Under the pieces are notes generated by a model. That model did not search any database, had not been told where the DNA came from, and saw only the letters and a program-made list of their open reading frames with translations. The position numbers and the translations under genes were made by a program. Of a stretch of DNA of 64,000 nt, positions 1-9,203 are shown one piece after another (position 1 is the stretch's first letter; each line of letters begins with the position of its first letter). The DNA comes from Cytophagaceae bacterium (GTDB lineage Bacteria > Bacteroidota > Bacteroidia > Cytophagales > Spirosomataceae). The DNA lies in NCBI GenBank assembly GCA_027486845.1, contig JAIXOL010000058.1:124001-188000 (forward strand), in the 5' to 3' direction.

Positions 1-297
1 ACTTGAAGGTTAGGTATAAGGTTTTTAATATATGGATTTGGATAAAGATTAAATCTCAATTAGAATTGTGATAAGTTAAATAGTTATTTGTATTTAATCG
101 ATGAATATAAAGTCTGTATTTAATCGATAGTAAGGATTTAATAATGCCTTGGTCTGCCGACTATTGACCGTGGAATACTTATCTTAAAATAATGTATTCT
201 GAGGGGATAAACTTTTGGTTGTATGTTTTTAAAATTTATTAATAACTCTCTTTTTTGTTTAACTTGCGAATATAAATTCAAACTATTAATCTATACA
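1..297 (+). promoter_or_regulatory. Upstream region of the LacI-family gene with a 14-bp direct repeat
   Basis: No gene is visible here. The 14-mer TGTATTTAATCGAT occurs twice, at 89-102 and 115-128, 26 bp apart start to start. Each copy contains the palindromic core ATCGAT with a central CG, a feature common in LacI-family operators. The repeats lie about 170 bp before the start codon chosen for the regulator. Autoregulatory operators are an inference; the repeat itself is seen directly. Confidence 0.4.
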
Positions 298-1308
298 ATG
301 CAAAGACATCAAGCCACCATCAAAGAAATTGCTCAAAAATTAGGCGTCTCTATTTCAACGGTTTCGAGGGCTTTACAAAATAATACTCGTATTGGTTTAC
401 GCACTAGAGAAAGAGTTTGGGAGTTGGCGAAATCAATGCACTATGTGCCTAATCCAGCCGCTATTTTTCTGAAAAAAAATCGTACCTACACAATTGGCGT
501 TTTACTACCTTATCTACAAGAAGAATTTTTTTCGATGGCTATTTCTGGTATAGAAGATGTGGCTTTAGAGAAAGGATATAATGTTTTCGTGAGCCAATCA
601 CGTGATAAATTTGAGCGTGAAGAAAAAGCTTTAAAGTCATTTCTGAGCAGTAGAGTAGATGGCGTGATTGCATCAGTAGCCGCTGAAACTAATAATTATA
701 GTCATTTTAAGGAAGTTGAGAATTTCGGAACTCCTTTAGTTTTTTTTGACCGTGTTCCTCGCAATCTTGAAGCAAACAAAGTGCGTTGCAGTATATCTGA
801 AGGTGCTTTTGAGGCAATCGAGTTTTTGATAAATAAAGGCGTTAAGCGTATTGCCCTAATAAATGGACCCTCTAACTTAGAGGTAAGTGATGAACGTCTG
901 AATGGTTATCTGAATGCAATCAAGAAGTTTAATCTTGAAACTTCACCCAAGTATATCAAATCAACAGATTTATCAAAAGATGATACAATCATAAAAATGA
1001 AAGAACTTTTAGCTCTAAAAGAGCCTCCTGAAGCTATTCTAACTTTTAATGATTATTTGGCACTTTATGCTATGCAATTTTGTAAACAAAAAGAGATTAT
1101 TCCAAACAAAGATATATTATTTGTAAGCTTTGCCAATTTACCAATGACTCTCTATTTGGATAATCCTCCATTGGCCTCAGTTGAACAATTTGCCTACAAT
1201 CTGGGTATAAAAGCGACTGAATTATTGATAAATATTATCGAAAACCCTTCTGAAGAAATGCCTCCTTACGAAGAAATAGTGATGGGTACGAAATTGATTA
1301 TTCATTAA
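298..1308 (+). CDS. LacI-family transcriptional regulator
   Basis: A DNA-binding repressor of the LacI/GalR family, 336 aa. Residues 5-51 form the helix-turn-helix and hinge (TIKEIAQKLGVSISTVSRAL, then a YVPN-type hinge). From about residue 65 there is a periplasmic-binding-protein-like effector domain (YTIGVLLPYL, then DGVIAS, then FFDRVPR). The frame stays open upstream to an ATG at 223. I prefer the ATG at 298 because the family's helix-turn-helix begins within a few residues of the N-terminus and the 25 extra residues resemble no domain. The effector is probably a sugar or sugar derivative but cannot be read from sequence. The target genes may lie left of the window, since the next gene is convergent and unrelated. 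Confidence 0.9.
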   Translation: MQRHQATIKEIAQKLGVSISTVSRALQNNTRIGLRTRERVWELAKSMHYVPNPAAIFLKKNRTYTIGVLLPYLQEEFFSMAISGIEDVALEKGYNVFVSQSRDKFEREEKALKSFLSSRVDGVIASVAAETNNYSHFKEVENFGTPLVFFDRVPRNLEANKVRCSISEGAFEAIEFLINKGVKRIALINGPSNLEVSDERLNGYLNAIKKFNLETSPKYIKSTDLSKDDTIIKMKELLALKEPPEAILTFNDYLALYAMQFCKQKEIIPNKDILFVSFANLPMTLYLDNPPLASVEQFAYNLGIKATELLINIIENPSEEMPPYEEIVMGTKLIIH

Positions 1309-1312
1309 AAAA

Positions 1313-1337
1313 AATGTTGGATTTTAAAACCAACATT
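1313..1337. terminator. Bidirectional hairpin terminator between the LacI-type gene and ppk1
   Basis: Arms AATGTTGG (1313-1320) and CCAACATT (1330-1337) enclose a 9-nt loop. The hairpin has an A-tract before it and a T-tract after it. It sits between two convergent genes, so it can serve both strands. Confidence 0.8.
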
Positions 1338-1357
1338 TTTTTAATTTTGAATTAACC

Positions 1358-3649
1358 TTAACTTGTCGCAATTTCTTCTAATTCTTTAATAACAGGTATT
1401 TCGCTTTCAAATAATGAAATTGGCTCATATTGTTGTTCGGTGACTTCAAAGAAACGCTGGTGAATATCAAATACTGGCTCTTCGGATGAAATTGAAGAAA
1501 CAACTCTTTTATAGGTTCCATCTTCTTTGAGTTCATAAGCATTCACGTTATCTCGAAGATTATAGTCAAGAATATGCATTACTTGGCGTTTTATATCTTC
1601 ATCCACAATCTCAAATAAAGATTCAATACGTTTATCAAAACTTCTTACCATAATGTCAGCACTTCCTCCGTACAAACGTGGGTGATTATTATTGTGGAAA
1701 TAGAAAATTCGAGCGTGCTCAAGGAAAAGACCCACTACTGAACGCACTGTGATATTTTCGCTCAAACCTTTACGGCCAGGGCGTAAACAGCAAATTCCCC
1801 TAACAATCAACTTGATTTTTACACCCGCTTGCGAAGCTTTATACAATTCATCAATAACGTATTGGTCTTCAAGTGAATTAAGTTTGATACAGATTCCACT
1901 TGGTAAGTTGTTTTGTGCATTGTTAGACTCATTGCGTATCATTTCGATGAGCTTATTTCGCATATCACGAGGGGAGGTAATCAAATTATTGTAATCGGCA
2001 GGTTGCGAATGACCAGTAATTACATTGAAAAATTCCGAAATATCTTTTGTATAAGTCGGATTGCTCGTGAGTAAGCCAATGTCTGTATAAAGTCTTGCCG
2101 TATCTTCATTATAATTTCCACTAGCCAAATGAGCATATTGCGTAACTTTATTGCCTTCTTTTCGCACTATAAGCATAAGTTTAGTATGGGTTTTATACCA
2201 ACCAATACCATAAATTACGAAGCAACCCGCACGTTGAAGTCGGTCAGCTTCGCGGATATTGTTTTCTTCGTCGAATCGGGCTTTAATTTCAAACAAAACT
2301 GAAACGTGTTTGCCATTCTCGGCAGCTTTTAGTAGGGCTTGTGTAACACGAGATTTTTTAGCTAAACGATAAATAGTAAGCTTAATTGCCAATACATCGG
2401 GGTCTTCGGCAGCCTTTTCGATGAGTTGTAAAACTGGTTCAAAATTATTATAAGGGTGGTGAAGCAATAAGTCTTTCTCACGGATTATTTCAAAAATATC
2501 AGCATTTTTATCTCTCAATCTTGGATGAGTGATGGGAGGATGAACAGGCTTGATGTCCTCTTGAAATTCGGGATGACGTATAAGTTGCCACAAACACGTG
2601 TAATCAATAAGGTATTCATCAAAAAACATATTGTATTTGTCAATCTCAAAGCGTTTTTGGAGCATTGTGAGCATCCATTCATTTGGATTTGGCTCAATTT
2701 CCATGTGAACAACCCGACCTAAACGACGACTTTTAATCTTCTGTTTGATTTCATCTACAAAATCGGCTTCGATATCATCTGATTCTTCAAGCGTAAAATC
2801 TCCATTTCTAACTATTCTGAAAAGATTGACGGATTGAATTTCAATATTTCGGTAAAGTTTTTTAATCTCATGTCGTACAATTTCTTCGATTGGTAAAAAC
2901 AAAGTTTCTTCTTGACGTTCAACAGTAAAAAATCTTGGAAGGTTACCGGGTATCTGTACGAATGAAAGTTTTTTATTTTCACTATCATCAGGAAAAAGTG
3001 TTGAGCGGTTTGCGTCAGTAACAACTCCAAAAATTAGCGTTTTAGCAATCAATACTGGAAAAGCGTGTGTGTGGTCAAACAACATTGGCGTAAGCATCGG
3101 ATAAATAGTATTATCGAAATACGCAATTGTTTCCTCCAATTCTGTATGAGAAAGTTCGTTAATTTTTATAATTCTGAACTTGTATTCTGAAAAAAGTGGA
3201 GTGAGTTCTTCTTTAAATATCCGGTCTTGTTCTTGACAAAACTGCTTTACTGATAGCATGAGGGCTTTTCGGAAAGGAATTTCACGCAAACCCGAATAAT
3301 CAATACGTTCTTTGTTGAAATCAAGATAATTGTAAAGACTCCCCAAACGAACTGTGAAGAACTCATCAAGATTTGATGCTGTAATGGCTAAAAACTTTAA
3401 TCTCTCAAATAAATTGAGTTCTTTTTGGCGAGTTTGGTCAAGGACTCGTTCATTGAATTTTAGCCAACTCAAATCACGACTCAGATAATTCGATTGTTCA
3501 ATGCTATCAGCATATCGGTTGATTTTTGAATCTTCGGCAATACCTTTAGATTCGCTTGATTTAGTGCTTGGTACTAACCCGTTTAGAAAAGAAAAAAGAC
3601 TACTTTTCGAGCCTTTGTCGTTATGGGTGTTTTTGGTATTTTCTTCCAT
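1358..3649 (-). CDS. ppk1: Polyphosphate kinase 1
   Basis: Makes inorganic polyphosphate reversibly from ATP. 763 aa, longer than the usual roughly 690. Residues 1-52 are a polar, Ser/Lys-rich extension, and the family core begins near residue 55 (YLSRDLSWLKFNERVLDQ). The PLD-like catalytic half holds a THTK motif (His about residue 487, matching the autophosphorylated histidine region), YAHLASGNYN, and EHARIFYFHN near residue 645 for the second catalytic His. It has its own transcription unit, convergent with the LacI-type gene. Neither ppx nor another polyphosphate gene is beside it. Confidence 0.97.
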   Translation of the reverse strand: MEENTKNTHNDKGSKSSLFSFLNGLVPSTKSSESKGIAEDSKINRYADSIEQSNYLSRDLSWLKFNERVLDQTRQKELNLFERLKFLAITASNLDEFFTVRLGSLYNYLDFNKERIDYSGLREIPFRKALMLSVKQFCQEQDRIFKEELTPLFSEYKFRIIKINELSHTELEETIAYFDNTIYPMLTPMLFDHTHAFPVLIAKTLIFGVVTDANRSTLFPDDSENKKLSFVQIPGNLPRFFTVERQEETLFLPIEEIVRHEIKKLYRNIEIQSVNLFRIVRNGDFTLEESDDIEADFVDEIKQKIKSRRLGRVVHMEIEPNPNEWMLTMLQKRFEIDKYNMFFDEYLIDYTCLWQLIRHPEFQEDIKPVHPPITHPRLRDKNADIFEIIREKDLLLHHPYNNFEPVLQLIEKAAEDPDVLAIKLTIYRLAKKSRVTQALLKAAENGKHVSVLFEIKARFDEENNIREADRLQRAGCFVIYGIGWYKTHTKLMLIVRKEGNKVTQYAHLASGNYNEDTARLYTDIGLLTSNPTYTKDISEFFNVITGHSQPADYNNLITSPRDMRNKLIEMIRNESNNAQNNLPSGICIKLNSLEDQYVIDELYKASQAGVKIKLIVRGICCLRPGRKGLSENITVRSVVGLFLEHARIFYFHNNNHPRLYGGSADIMVRSFDKRIESLFEIVDEDIKRQVMHILDYNLRDNVNAYELKEDGTYKRVVSSISSEEPVFDIHQRFFEVTEQQYEPISLFESEIPVIKELEEIATS

Positions 3650-3785
3650 CGCTCGAAAACAAAATGTGTTCTGCGAAATAAGTCAAAAACGGCGTAAAAT
3701 TCAAGGAATTATCAATAATTTAACGTTATATAATTGTTAAAAATCCCAATTCTAATGCCATTTTAAGTTTAGAAAAGATTAAATT

Positions 3786-4604
3786 TTAATCACAAGTCGA
3801 ATAAGAAGTCTTGCTATCAATCAAAACATTATTATTTGTAAAAATTGGCTGAATTTTCTTTGGAATCGTAATCTTAGTTATATTATTTGACGAACAAAGG
3901 AGTTTAATTATTTCAGTATTGCTACATAAATCAAGTGCAGAAAGTGTATTACTCGATACATCTAAGTAACGGAGTTTTAAGTTTTTACTTAAATCAATAG
4001 TAGTCAATTTATTATTATTACTTCTCAGCTCCAGAAGTGCTGAATTATTCGCTAAATTAAGGTTTTTAAGTTGATTATTTGATAAATAGAGTAGCGAAAG
4101 CTGAGTTGCAGCATCAACTGTTACTGTCGAGAGTAAGTTATTACTTGCATTTAGGGCAAATAATTGTTTACTAAAAATAGTTAAGTCTTTAAATTGATTA
4201 TTGACACAATTGAATGTTCTTAAATTGAGATTTCGGCTCAAATCTATGTTTGTGAGAAGGTTTGAAGAGCAATCGAGCGACTCTAAAAAGATATTTTGGC
4301 TCAGCTCAAGATTTGTTATTTGATTTAATGAACAATCTAGGTAAGTAAGCGATTTAAAACCTTCAATGCCATCTAATGACTTGATTTGTAGGTTTGGTAT
4401 GCTCAAAACTTTAACATCTTCAGCATCTGACCTTTTGATTTGACCATTGATTGTGCTGTCAGTGTCAATTTTTTGAGCAATTAAGGCTTTCTCTAAATTA
4501 CTATCTTTGATAAGAATAATGTTGGGGTCAATTTCTATGGAGCGAGAACTACAAGCTACCACAAATACAACAGCGACCAAGCAGGAATAAAAATATTTTT
4601 TCAT
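3786..4604 (-). CDS. Leucine-rich-repeat lipoprotein
   Basis: 272 aa. A lipoprotein signal runs to Cys18 (VVFVVAC), so the protein should be lipid-anchored. After a short N-terminal region (NLEKALIAQKIDTDS) it is made of about eight leucine-rich repeats of 20-23 residues with the pattern LxxLDCSxNxLTNLDLS. These build a curved solenoid that usually binds protein or glycan. No type IX sorting domain is visible. It lies 11 bp downstream of the Kelch protein gene on the same strand, so the two are probably co-transcribed and may act together at the surface. The ligand is unknown. Confidence 0.8.
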   Translation of the reverse strand: MKKYFYSCLVAVVFVVACSSRSIEIDPNIILIKDSNLEKALIAQKIDTDSTINGQIKRSDAEDVKVLSIPNLQIKSLDGIEGFKSLTYLDCSLNQITNLELSQNIFLESLDCSSNLLTNIDLSRNLNLRTFNCVNNQFKDLTIFSKQLFALNASNNLLSTVTVDAATQLSLLYLSNNQLKNLNLANNSALLELRSNNNKLTTIDLSKNLKLRYLDVSSNTLSALDLCSNTEIIKLLCSSNNITKITIPKKIQPIFTNNNVLIDSKTSYSTCD

Positions 4605-4615
4605 CTTTTTGTATT

Positions 4616-6526
4616 TTAATTACAGCCATTTATCTTGGCTTCAAATTTTGAAACACTATTTGGCGTAATTGAGAGGCCAGGAAGTAAAACAATTGAGGTA
4701 GCGGAATTTATTTGCACCGAAAGTTTATTGCTACCAGTAGGATTTATTTTATTACTTAAATTGACAACATTATAATTAAAATATTGAAACAATCCGTTAG
4801 AAAGGTCGTTTGAAGGGGAGGTAAGATTCAAAATCGTAGTCCCACACTTATAAATAGTTAATTTGAGTTGTGCTGTATTTGATACATATTTTGCTGAATT
4901 TTGGTAGGTATAGCTCATCGAAACTGTTCCTGTAAAATTAGCTACTGGTTTAAACCAGACCAACCCGGTACTATCAACCAAAAAAGTGCCATTTGTAGTA
5001 CTAAGACTTTTTTGGATTCCTGCAAGATTTATATCAATATCAAAGGTTGCATTATTGAATGCTACTTTGGGTAAATCATTGACTTTGATGTTACACGCCA
5101 CAGAATCTCTGTATGGAAAAGCGAGTGAATCAGCATTGGCAATTGGTAGTAAATTACTATTGTAACCATCAAGCGAGTATCTCCACATCGCACCAGTAAA
5201 CCCCAAAAGATTATTCGTACCCATTCCGTAGCCGCTAAACATATAAGTGTGCGAACCAGTCGTTAGATGATTAAGTACATTTACGGAAGCACCAGGGATA
5301 TTAGTGGAGTTTTCGATTAGTAGTCCTGACGAAACAGGCACTTGATTAATCAATGAATTATCAATTCTGACTGCTTCCCAATTACCATTTGCAGGATTTA
5401 TTCGCCAAATATCTCTCAAAAAATATAAATATTGTCTTAGACCTCCTGTCATGTATAATTTATTGTCATTTCCTACCCAACAATAAGGAGCATTTCTTGA
5501 GCCCGGATTGGTAGTAGTTTTCAAAATATTTAAGGCATCATTGCCCGAAATTAATGTCCACGCCTTGGTTGTAGGGTTGAACTTCCAAAGGTCGCCATAT
5601 TCATCAGAGCCATGAGATTCGGCATAGCCACCGTAAATCCAAATATTACCGACACTATCTTTCCAATAACCATAGTCAGACCTTGCACGTGGGAAATATT
5701 GCGTTCCACCAGTACCAGCAATAGATGGATATGACCCATTGGTACAGTTTTTACAATAAGGTTGATTTTTATTACCACTTATAAACGTCCAACTTTTACT
5801 TGTGGTGTTAAACATCCATAAATCATTGTAGGAAAGAGAACCACCCGGAGTGTCAACTGCACCACCATACATCCACATATTATTTGCACTATCGAACCAT
5901 GATCTGGCCCTGTATCTTTCACTTGGTTTTGTCTGCGAACCCGCATACTCATCATAATAAGTGAATTTTCTTGTTTTGGTGTTATACATCCACAAGTCTG
6001 AACGTGTAAATGTTTGATAAGTATTTTTATCATTGTAGAGCCCACCAAACATCCAAATATTGCCATTATTATCAACCGCAGAAGCCATTCTATTTCTTCC
6101 GCCTGGGTGAGCGGTTGGGCTTTCTTGTCCAATTATACCACCAATAACTTGCCAGCCTAAATCAGAAATAAAAGCCCATTTTTGTTGAGAAATATCGTAA
6201 ACCCAAAAATCCGATGAGAATTCAGACTCCAAAGAAGCACCTCCGTAGACATAAATTTCATTATTATTGGCTATTCCTCCACCAGAATGTTCTCTAACTG
6301 AAGGTTTAACAGTACTGCTCAAAGTCCATGGAGTGCCTCTTACACTCAATGGAGAAGGCAAAGGACGAGGGGAAATCCAACCCGCATCACTTACTAAATA
6401 TCCTGACATCCAAGTCCATTGATTTTGAGCAAAACAATTTATCGAAATGACTGTTAGAATTATTAAAGGATAGAATTTTTTTATACGGGAAAGTACAGTA
6501 AAAGCGTAGCTTTTAAAGTTATACAT
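4616..6526 (-). CDS. Secreted Kelch-repeat protein with C-terminal beta domains
   Basis: 636 aa with an N-terminal export signal (hydrophobic stretch around residues 18-33, ending CFAQ). Residues about 40-440 contain galactose-oxidase/Kelch-like repeats with recurring YGGA, MFGGLYND, MYGGA, IYGGYAES and WMFNTTSKSWTFISG motifs, which predict a beta propeller. A following segment (about 460-560, containing VNDLPKV and VWFKPVANFTG) resembles a cadherin/Ig-like beta domain. The last 70 residues, ending SVSKFEAKINGC, resemble the coat-hanger-type stack at the C-terminus of many Bacteroidota secreted proteins. It precedes the LRR lipoprotein in a likely two-gene operon. A role in surface binding is inferred; no catalytic residues are recognised. 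Confidence 0.75.
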   Translation of the reverse strand: MYNFKSYAFTVLSRIKKFYPLIILTVISINCFAQNQWTWMSGYLVSDAGWISPRPLPSPLSVRGTPWTLSSTVKPSVREHSGGGIANNNEIYVYGGASLESEFSSDFWVYDISQQKWAFISDLGWQVIGGIIGQESPTAHPGGRNRMASAVDNNGNIWMFGGLYNDKNTYQTFTRSDLWMYNTKTRKFTYYDEYAGSQTKPSERYRARSWFDSANNMWMYGGAVDTPGGSLSYNDLWMFNTTSKSWTFISGNKNQPYCKNCTNGSYPSIAGTGGTQYFPRARSDYGYWKDSVGNIWIYGGYAESHGSDEYGDLWKFNPTTKAWTLISGNDALNILKTTTNPGSRNAPYCWVGNDNKLYMTGGLRQYLYFLRDIWRINPANGNWEAVRIDNSLINQVPVSSGLLIENSTNIPGASVNVLNHLTTGSHTYMFSGYGMGTNNLLGFTGAMWRYSLDGYNSNLLPIANADSLAFPYRDSVACNIKVNDLPKVAFNNATFDIDINLAGIQKSLSTTNGTFLVDSTGLVWFKPVANFTGTVSMSYTYQNSAKYVSNTAQLKLTIYKCGTTILNLTSPSNDLSNGLFQYFNYNVVNLSNKINPTGSNKLSVQINSATSIVLLPGLSITPNSVSKFEAKINGCN

Positions 6527-6894
6527 TTTGGTTATAGGGAAAATTAAAATTAGCGAGTTATAGATATAATAAGAATAAACGTTTTTGGGGAGTTTATAAT
6601 TGTCGAAATCTAAATTAAATTATAGTAAAGTGTGTAAAACAAAGATAATAGGTCTATAAATAAGAAGCAATCATATGATATTAAAAGTAGCTTAAAATAA
6701 AACTAAGTAACCTTTGATAAATTTGACTAAAAAATTGTTTTTATAGAAATTAGTATTCAATTTTTACGCTATGCCTAAACTAGTATACTAAAATAGTTAC
6801 TCTAAAATGTGGTTTTCAAATCTATTTTCGAGGTAATAATCAAAAGGATTTATACTTCTGATTAATTCTACTATCTTTATGAAAAATATTCTAA
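6527..6894. other. Intergenic region, no gene seen
   Basis: This 368-bp AT-rich gap separates divergent genes and should hold both their promoters. A 10-bp palindrome TAGTATACTA lies at 6781-6790. A TATCTTTA box at 6872-6879, close to the Bacteroidota -7 consensus, is 15 bp before the transglutaminase-like start. No open frame here looks real. Confidence 0.5.
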
Positions 6895-7677
6895 ATGAAA
6901 TTAAGAGTAGCTTGCCAGATTGATTATGAATGCCCCGAAAATATTCCTTTGATTTTAATGCTTCGCCCGCAAAGTGGGGCTGCACAGCAAATTTTAAACG
7001 AAGATTTTTGTTTCTCACCTGATACAACCTTTTCAGAATACAAAGATATCTATGGCAATCTATGTCAGCGATTAGTTAGTCCGATTGGGAGTTTTAGAAT
7101 TCAATCTTCGGCACTCGTCGAAACTTCCGAAAATATTGATGTAAATTTTGCAGCAAGAGCTTTATCGATTGAGAAGTTACCTGATTTTACTCTTGTTTAT
7201 TTGTTACCAAGCAGATATTGTGAGTCAGATAGGTTTTTATTCATGGCTGACGAAATCACTCAAAATTTTCAAACGGGTTATGCAAAAGTCGATGCAATAT
7301 GCCAGTGGGTGCGGAGCAATGTGGTGTACGAATACGGTAATAGCTCTTCATCATCTTCGGCATGTGATATTAATCTGAGTCGTATTGGTGTATGTCGAGA
7401 TTTTTCTCACCTTTGCATCGCATTATGCCGAGCCGTAAACCTTCCGGCTCGTATGGTGGTAGGGTATTTATATGACCTTAAACCGATGGATTTACACGCG
7501 TGGTTTGAGGTTTATCTAGAAAATCAATGGTTCACTTTTGATGCTACACAGGTAGAACACAAAGGAAATCGAGTGGTGTTGGCATACGGGCGTGACGCTA
7601 GTGATGTAGCTTTTGCGACACAATTCGGCAATATTTTTCTCAATAATTTGCATGTGTCGGTTGAACAAACTATGTAA
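6895..7677 (+). CDS. Transglutaminase-like family protein
   Basis: 260 aa, no signal peptide, so probably cytoplasmic. The N-terminal half (to about residue 110) is the beta domain typical of bacterial transglutaminase-like proteins. The C-terminal half has the papain-like triad: Cys167 in GVCRDFSH, His201 in LHAWFEVY, and Asp216 in FDATQ. All three residues are present, so the protein is predicted active as a cysteine peptidase or amide-bond enzyme. The substrate cannot be predicted. It stands alone 124 bp before bamD and is probably transcribed separately. Confidence 0.88.
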   Translation: MKLRVACQIDYECPENIPLILMLRPQSGAAQQILNEDFCFSPDTTFSEYKDIYGNLCQRLVSPIGSFRIQSSALVETSENIDVNFAARALSIEKLPDFTLVYLLPSRYCESDRFLFMADEITQNFQTGYAKVDAICQWVRSNVVYEYGNSSSSSSACDINLSRIGVCRDFSHLCIALCRAVNLPARMVVGYLYDLKPMDLHAWFEVYLENQWFTFDATQVEHKGNRVVLAYGRDASDVAFATQFGNIFLNNLHVSVEQTM

Positions 7678-7788
7678 AATAGTCTGATTAGTCATAATTC
7701 ACATATCATCTGACTATAAAACACTTATATTTTAATCATCAGAAATAATTAAGCTATAAAATTCGTTATAAAAACGTAGCATTTTTAT

Positions 7789-7796
7789 TATCTTTG
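7789..7796 (+). promoter_or_regulatory. Bacteroidota-type -7 promoter box of bamD
   Basis: TATCTTTG fits the TAnnTTTG consensus of the Bacteroidota housekeeping sigma factor. It ends only 5 nt before the bamD ATG at 7802, so transcription would start at or next to the start codon. A clear -33 TTG is not seen at the expected spacing. Confidence 0.6.
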
Positions 7797-7801
7797 CACC
7801 C

Positions 7802-8728
7802 ATGTTTTTAAAAAGACCACATATCGCCCTGTTGTTTATTAGTATTTTGTTTTTTTCGGCTTGCTCAAGTAAGTTTATGAAGCTTCAAAAGAAAGGTACT
7901 ACCGAAGAAAAATATAAAGCTGCTAATGATTATTATAAAAAAGGTGACTACTACAAAGCAGGCATACTTTTTGAAGAAATCATTCCGTTGTTGAAAGGTG
8001 ACTCGCTTGCCGAAAACGCACAGTTTTATAATGCTTATGCTCAGTATCAACAAAAACAATACAGCATGAGTGCTTATTTGTTTAAGAGCTTTTATGCAAC
8101 TTATGCCAATAGCCCAATGGCCGAAGAAGCATTTTATATGTATGCCAATTCGATGTATAAAGACTCACCGAATTTTGATCTCGATCAGTCAAGTACACTT
8201 ACAGCAATTGATGCTTTACAGACTTTCATAAATTCGTTTCCTGAAAGTAAGTATGCAGAAGGTTGTAATCAAAACTTGAAAGATTTGAGACATCGTTTGG
8301 AAGAAAAGTCATATGAAAAGGCTAAACTTTATTATAAAACCAGCGGCGTCACGATTGCAAATTTCAAAGCGGCAGTTGTAGCGATAGATAATTTTCAAAA
8401 AGATTTTCCAGATTCAGAATATATCGAAGAATTATCATTCTTGAAAGTGCAATCTCAATATGATTTGGCTTCAGTAAGTTTTGAAAATAAACAAAGGGAA
8501 CGCTTTTCTGATGCCTTGAAGTTTCATGAAGAATTTATTGATAAATTTCCAAAAAGTAAATATATCAAGCAAGCCGAAAAAGTATATGAGGGTGCTGGAA
8601 AAGGTTTAGAGAAAGCAGTTAAATTCGAGCAGGAAGTTAAAGAATTAAAAGCTAAAGAAGCCGCAAGAGTTGCTAAAGAGAAAGAGGATGCCGCAACCAA
8701 AAAAGATGAAAAAGCGGGTAAAAGTTGA
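7802..8728 (+). CDS. bamD: Outer membrane assembly lipoprotein BamD
   Basis: Lipoprotein component of the BAM machine, which folds beta-barrel proteins into the outer membrane. 308 aa, with a lipobox ending at Cys21 (FFSAC). TPR-like helical repeats run from about residue 35 to 260 (YKAANDYYKKGDYYKAGILF, FPESKYAEGC, FPDSEYIEEL, FPKSKYIKQA). The C-terminal 45 residues are a charged Lys/Glu/Ala-rich helix. The start is fixed by the signal peptide. The next gene is rpoZ, 85 bp downstream, the usual partner in Bacteroidota. Confidence 0.93.
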   Translation: MFLKRPHIALLFISILFFSACSSKFMKLQKKGTTEEKYKAANDYYKKGDYYKAGILFEEIIPLLKGDSLAENAQFYNAYAQYQQKQYSMSAYLFKSFYATYANSPMAEEAFYMYANSMYKDSPNFDLDQSSTLTAIDALQTFINSFPESKYAEGCNQNLKDLRHRLEEKSYEKAKLYYKTSGVTIANFKAAVVAIDNFQKDFPDSEYIEELSFLKVQSQYDLASVSFENKQRERFSDALKFHEEFIDKFPKSKYIKQAEKVYEGAGKGLEKAVKFEQEVKELKAKEAARVAKEKEDAATKKDEKAGKS

Positions 8729-8813
8729 ATTGATAAATAAGTGTTTTGTAATTATAGATTTTAAGTAAATCAAAAATAAAGTTCCTTTGAAAGTAAGGGG
8801 CAAAAATAAAAAT

Positions 8814-9119
8814 ATGGCAATAAATCCTTCAATCATTGCAAGAGACGTTGATAAATTAGCCGCTAAAACAGGTAATGTTTATGAGTCGGTATATATTGCA
8901 TCGCAACGTGCTAGACAAGTGGCTGTAAAAACTAAAGAAGAATTAACTCAGAAATTGGGTGAATTTGCTTCAAATATTGATAATTTAGAAGAGATTTTTG
9001 AGAACCGTGAGCAAATCGAAATCTCAAGATTTTATGAGCGTCAACCAAAGCCAACTTCAGTTGCATTGGAAGAATTCATGGAAGATAAAGTAGAATATCG
9101 TTGGAAAGACGCCGAATAG
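8814..9119 (+). CDS. rpoZ: DNA-directed RNA polymerase omega subunit
   Basis: Small subunit that supports assembly of RNA polymerase. 101 aa from the ATG at 8814 (MAINPSIIARDVDKLAAKTG). The frame is open up to a TTG at 8787, but the known family starts like the ATG version. The Rpb6/omega fold is marked by TGNVYESVYIASQRARQVA, and the Bacteroidota-type tail FENREQIEISRFYERQPKPT follows. It lies downstream of bamD and is followed by a strong terminator, which ends the unit before tamL on the other strand. Confidence 0.9.
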   Translation: MAINPSIIARDVDKLAAKTGNVYESVYIASQRARQVAVKTKEELTQKLGEFASNIDNLEEIFENREQIEISRFYERQPKPTSVALEEFMEDKVEYRWKDAE

Positions 9120-9152
9120 TATCAGATAAAAAGATTTTCTAAGGATTATTTT

Positions 9153-9185
9153 AAGGAAGACTTCACTCAAATTGGAGTCTTCCTT
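9153..9185 (+). terminator. Terminator after rpoZ
   Basis: Perfect 10-bp arms AAGGAAGACT (9153-9162) and AGTCTTCCTT (9176-9185) with a 13-nt loop, followed by TTTT. It lies between convergent rpoZ and tamL. Confidence 0.85.
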
Positions 9186-9203
9186 TTTTGGTTTATTGGT
9201 AAA

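Noticed and set aside
223-297. 25-residue N-terminal extension of the LacI-type regulator
   Set aside because: It would place an unrelated hydrophobic stretch before the helix-turn-helix, contrary to family architecture.
6879-6923. Short 14-codon reading frame overlapping the transglutaminase-like start
   Set aside because: Too short to support as a gene. It could be a translated leader, but nothing else in the sequence argues for it.
8787-8813. N-terminal extension of rpoZ from a TTG
   Set aside because: The known omega family begins like the ATG at 8814, and the extension is only a Lys-rich translation of leader sequence.
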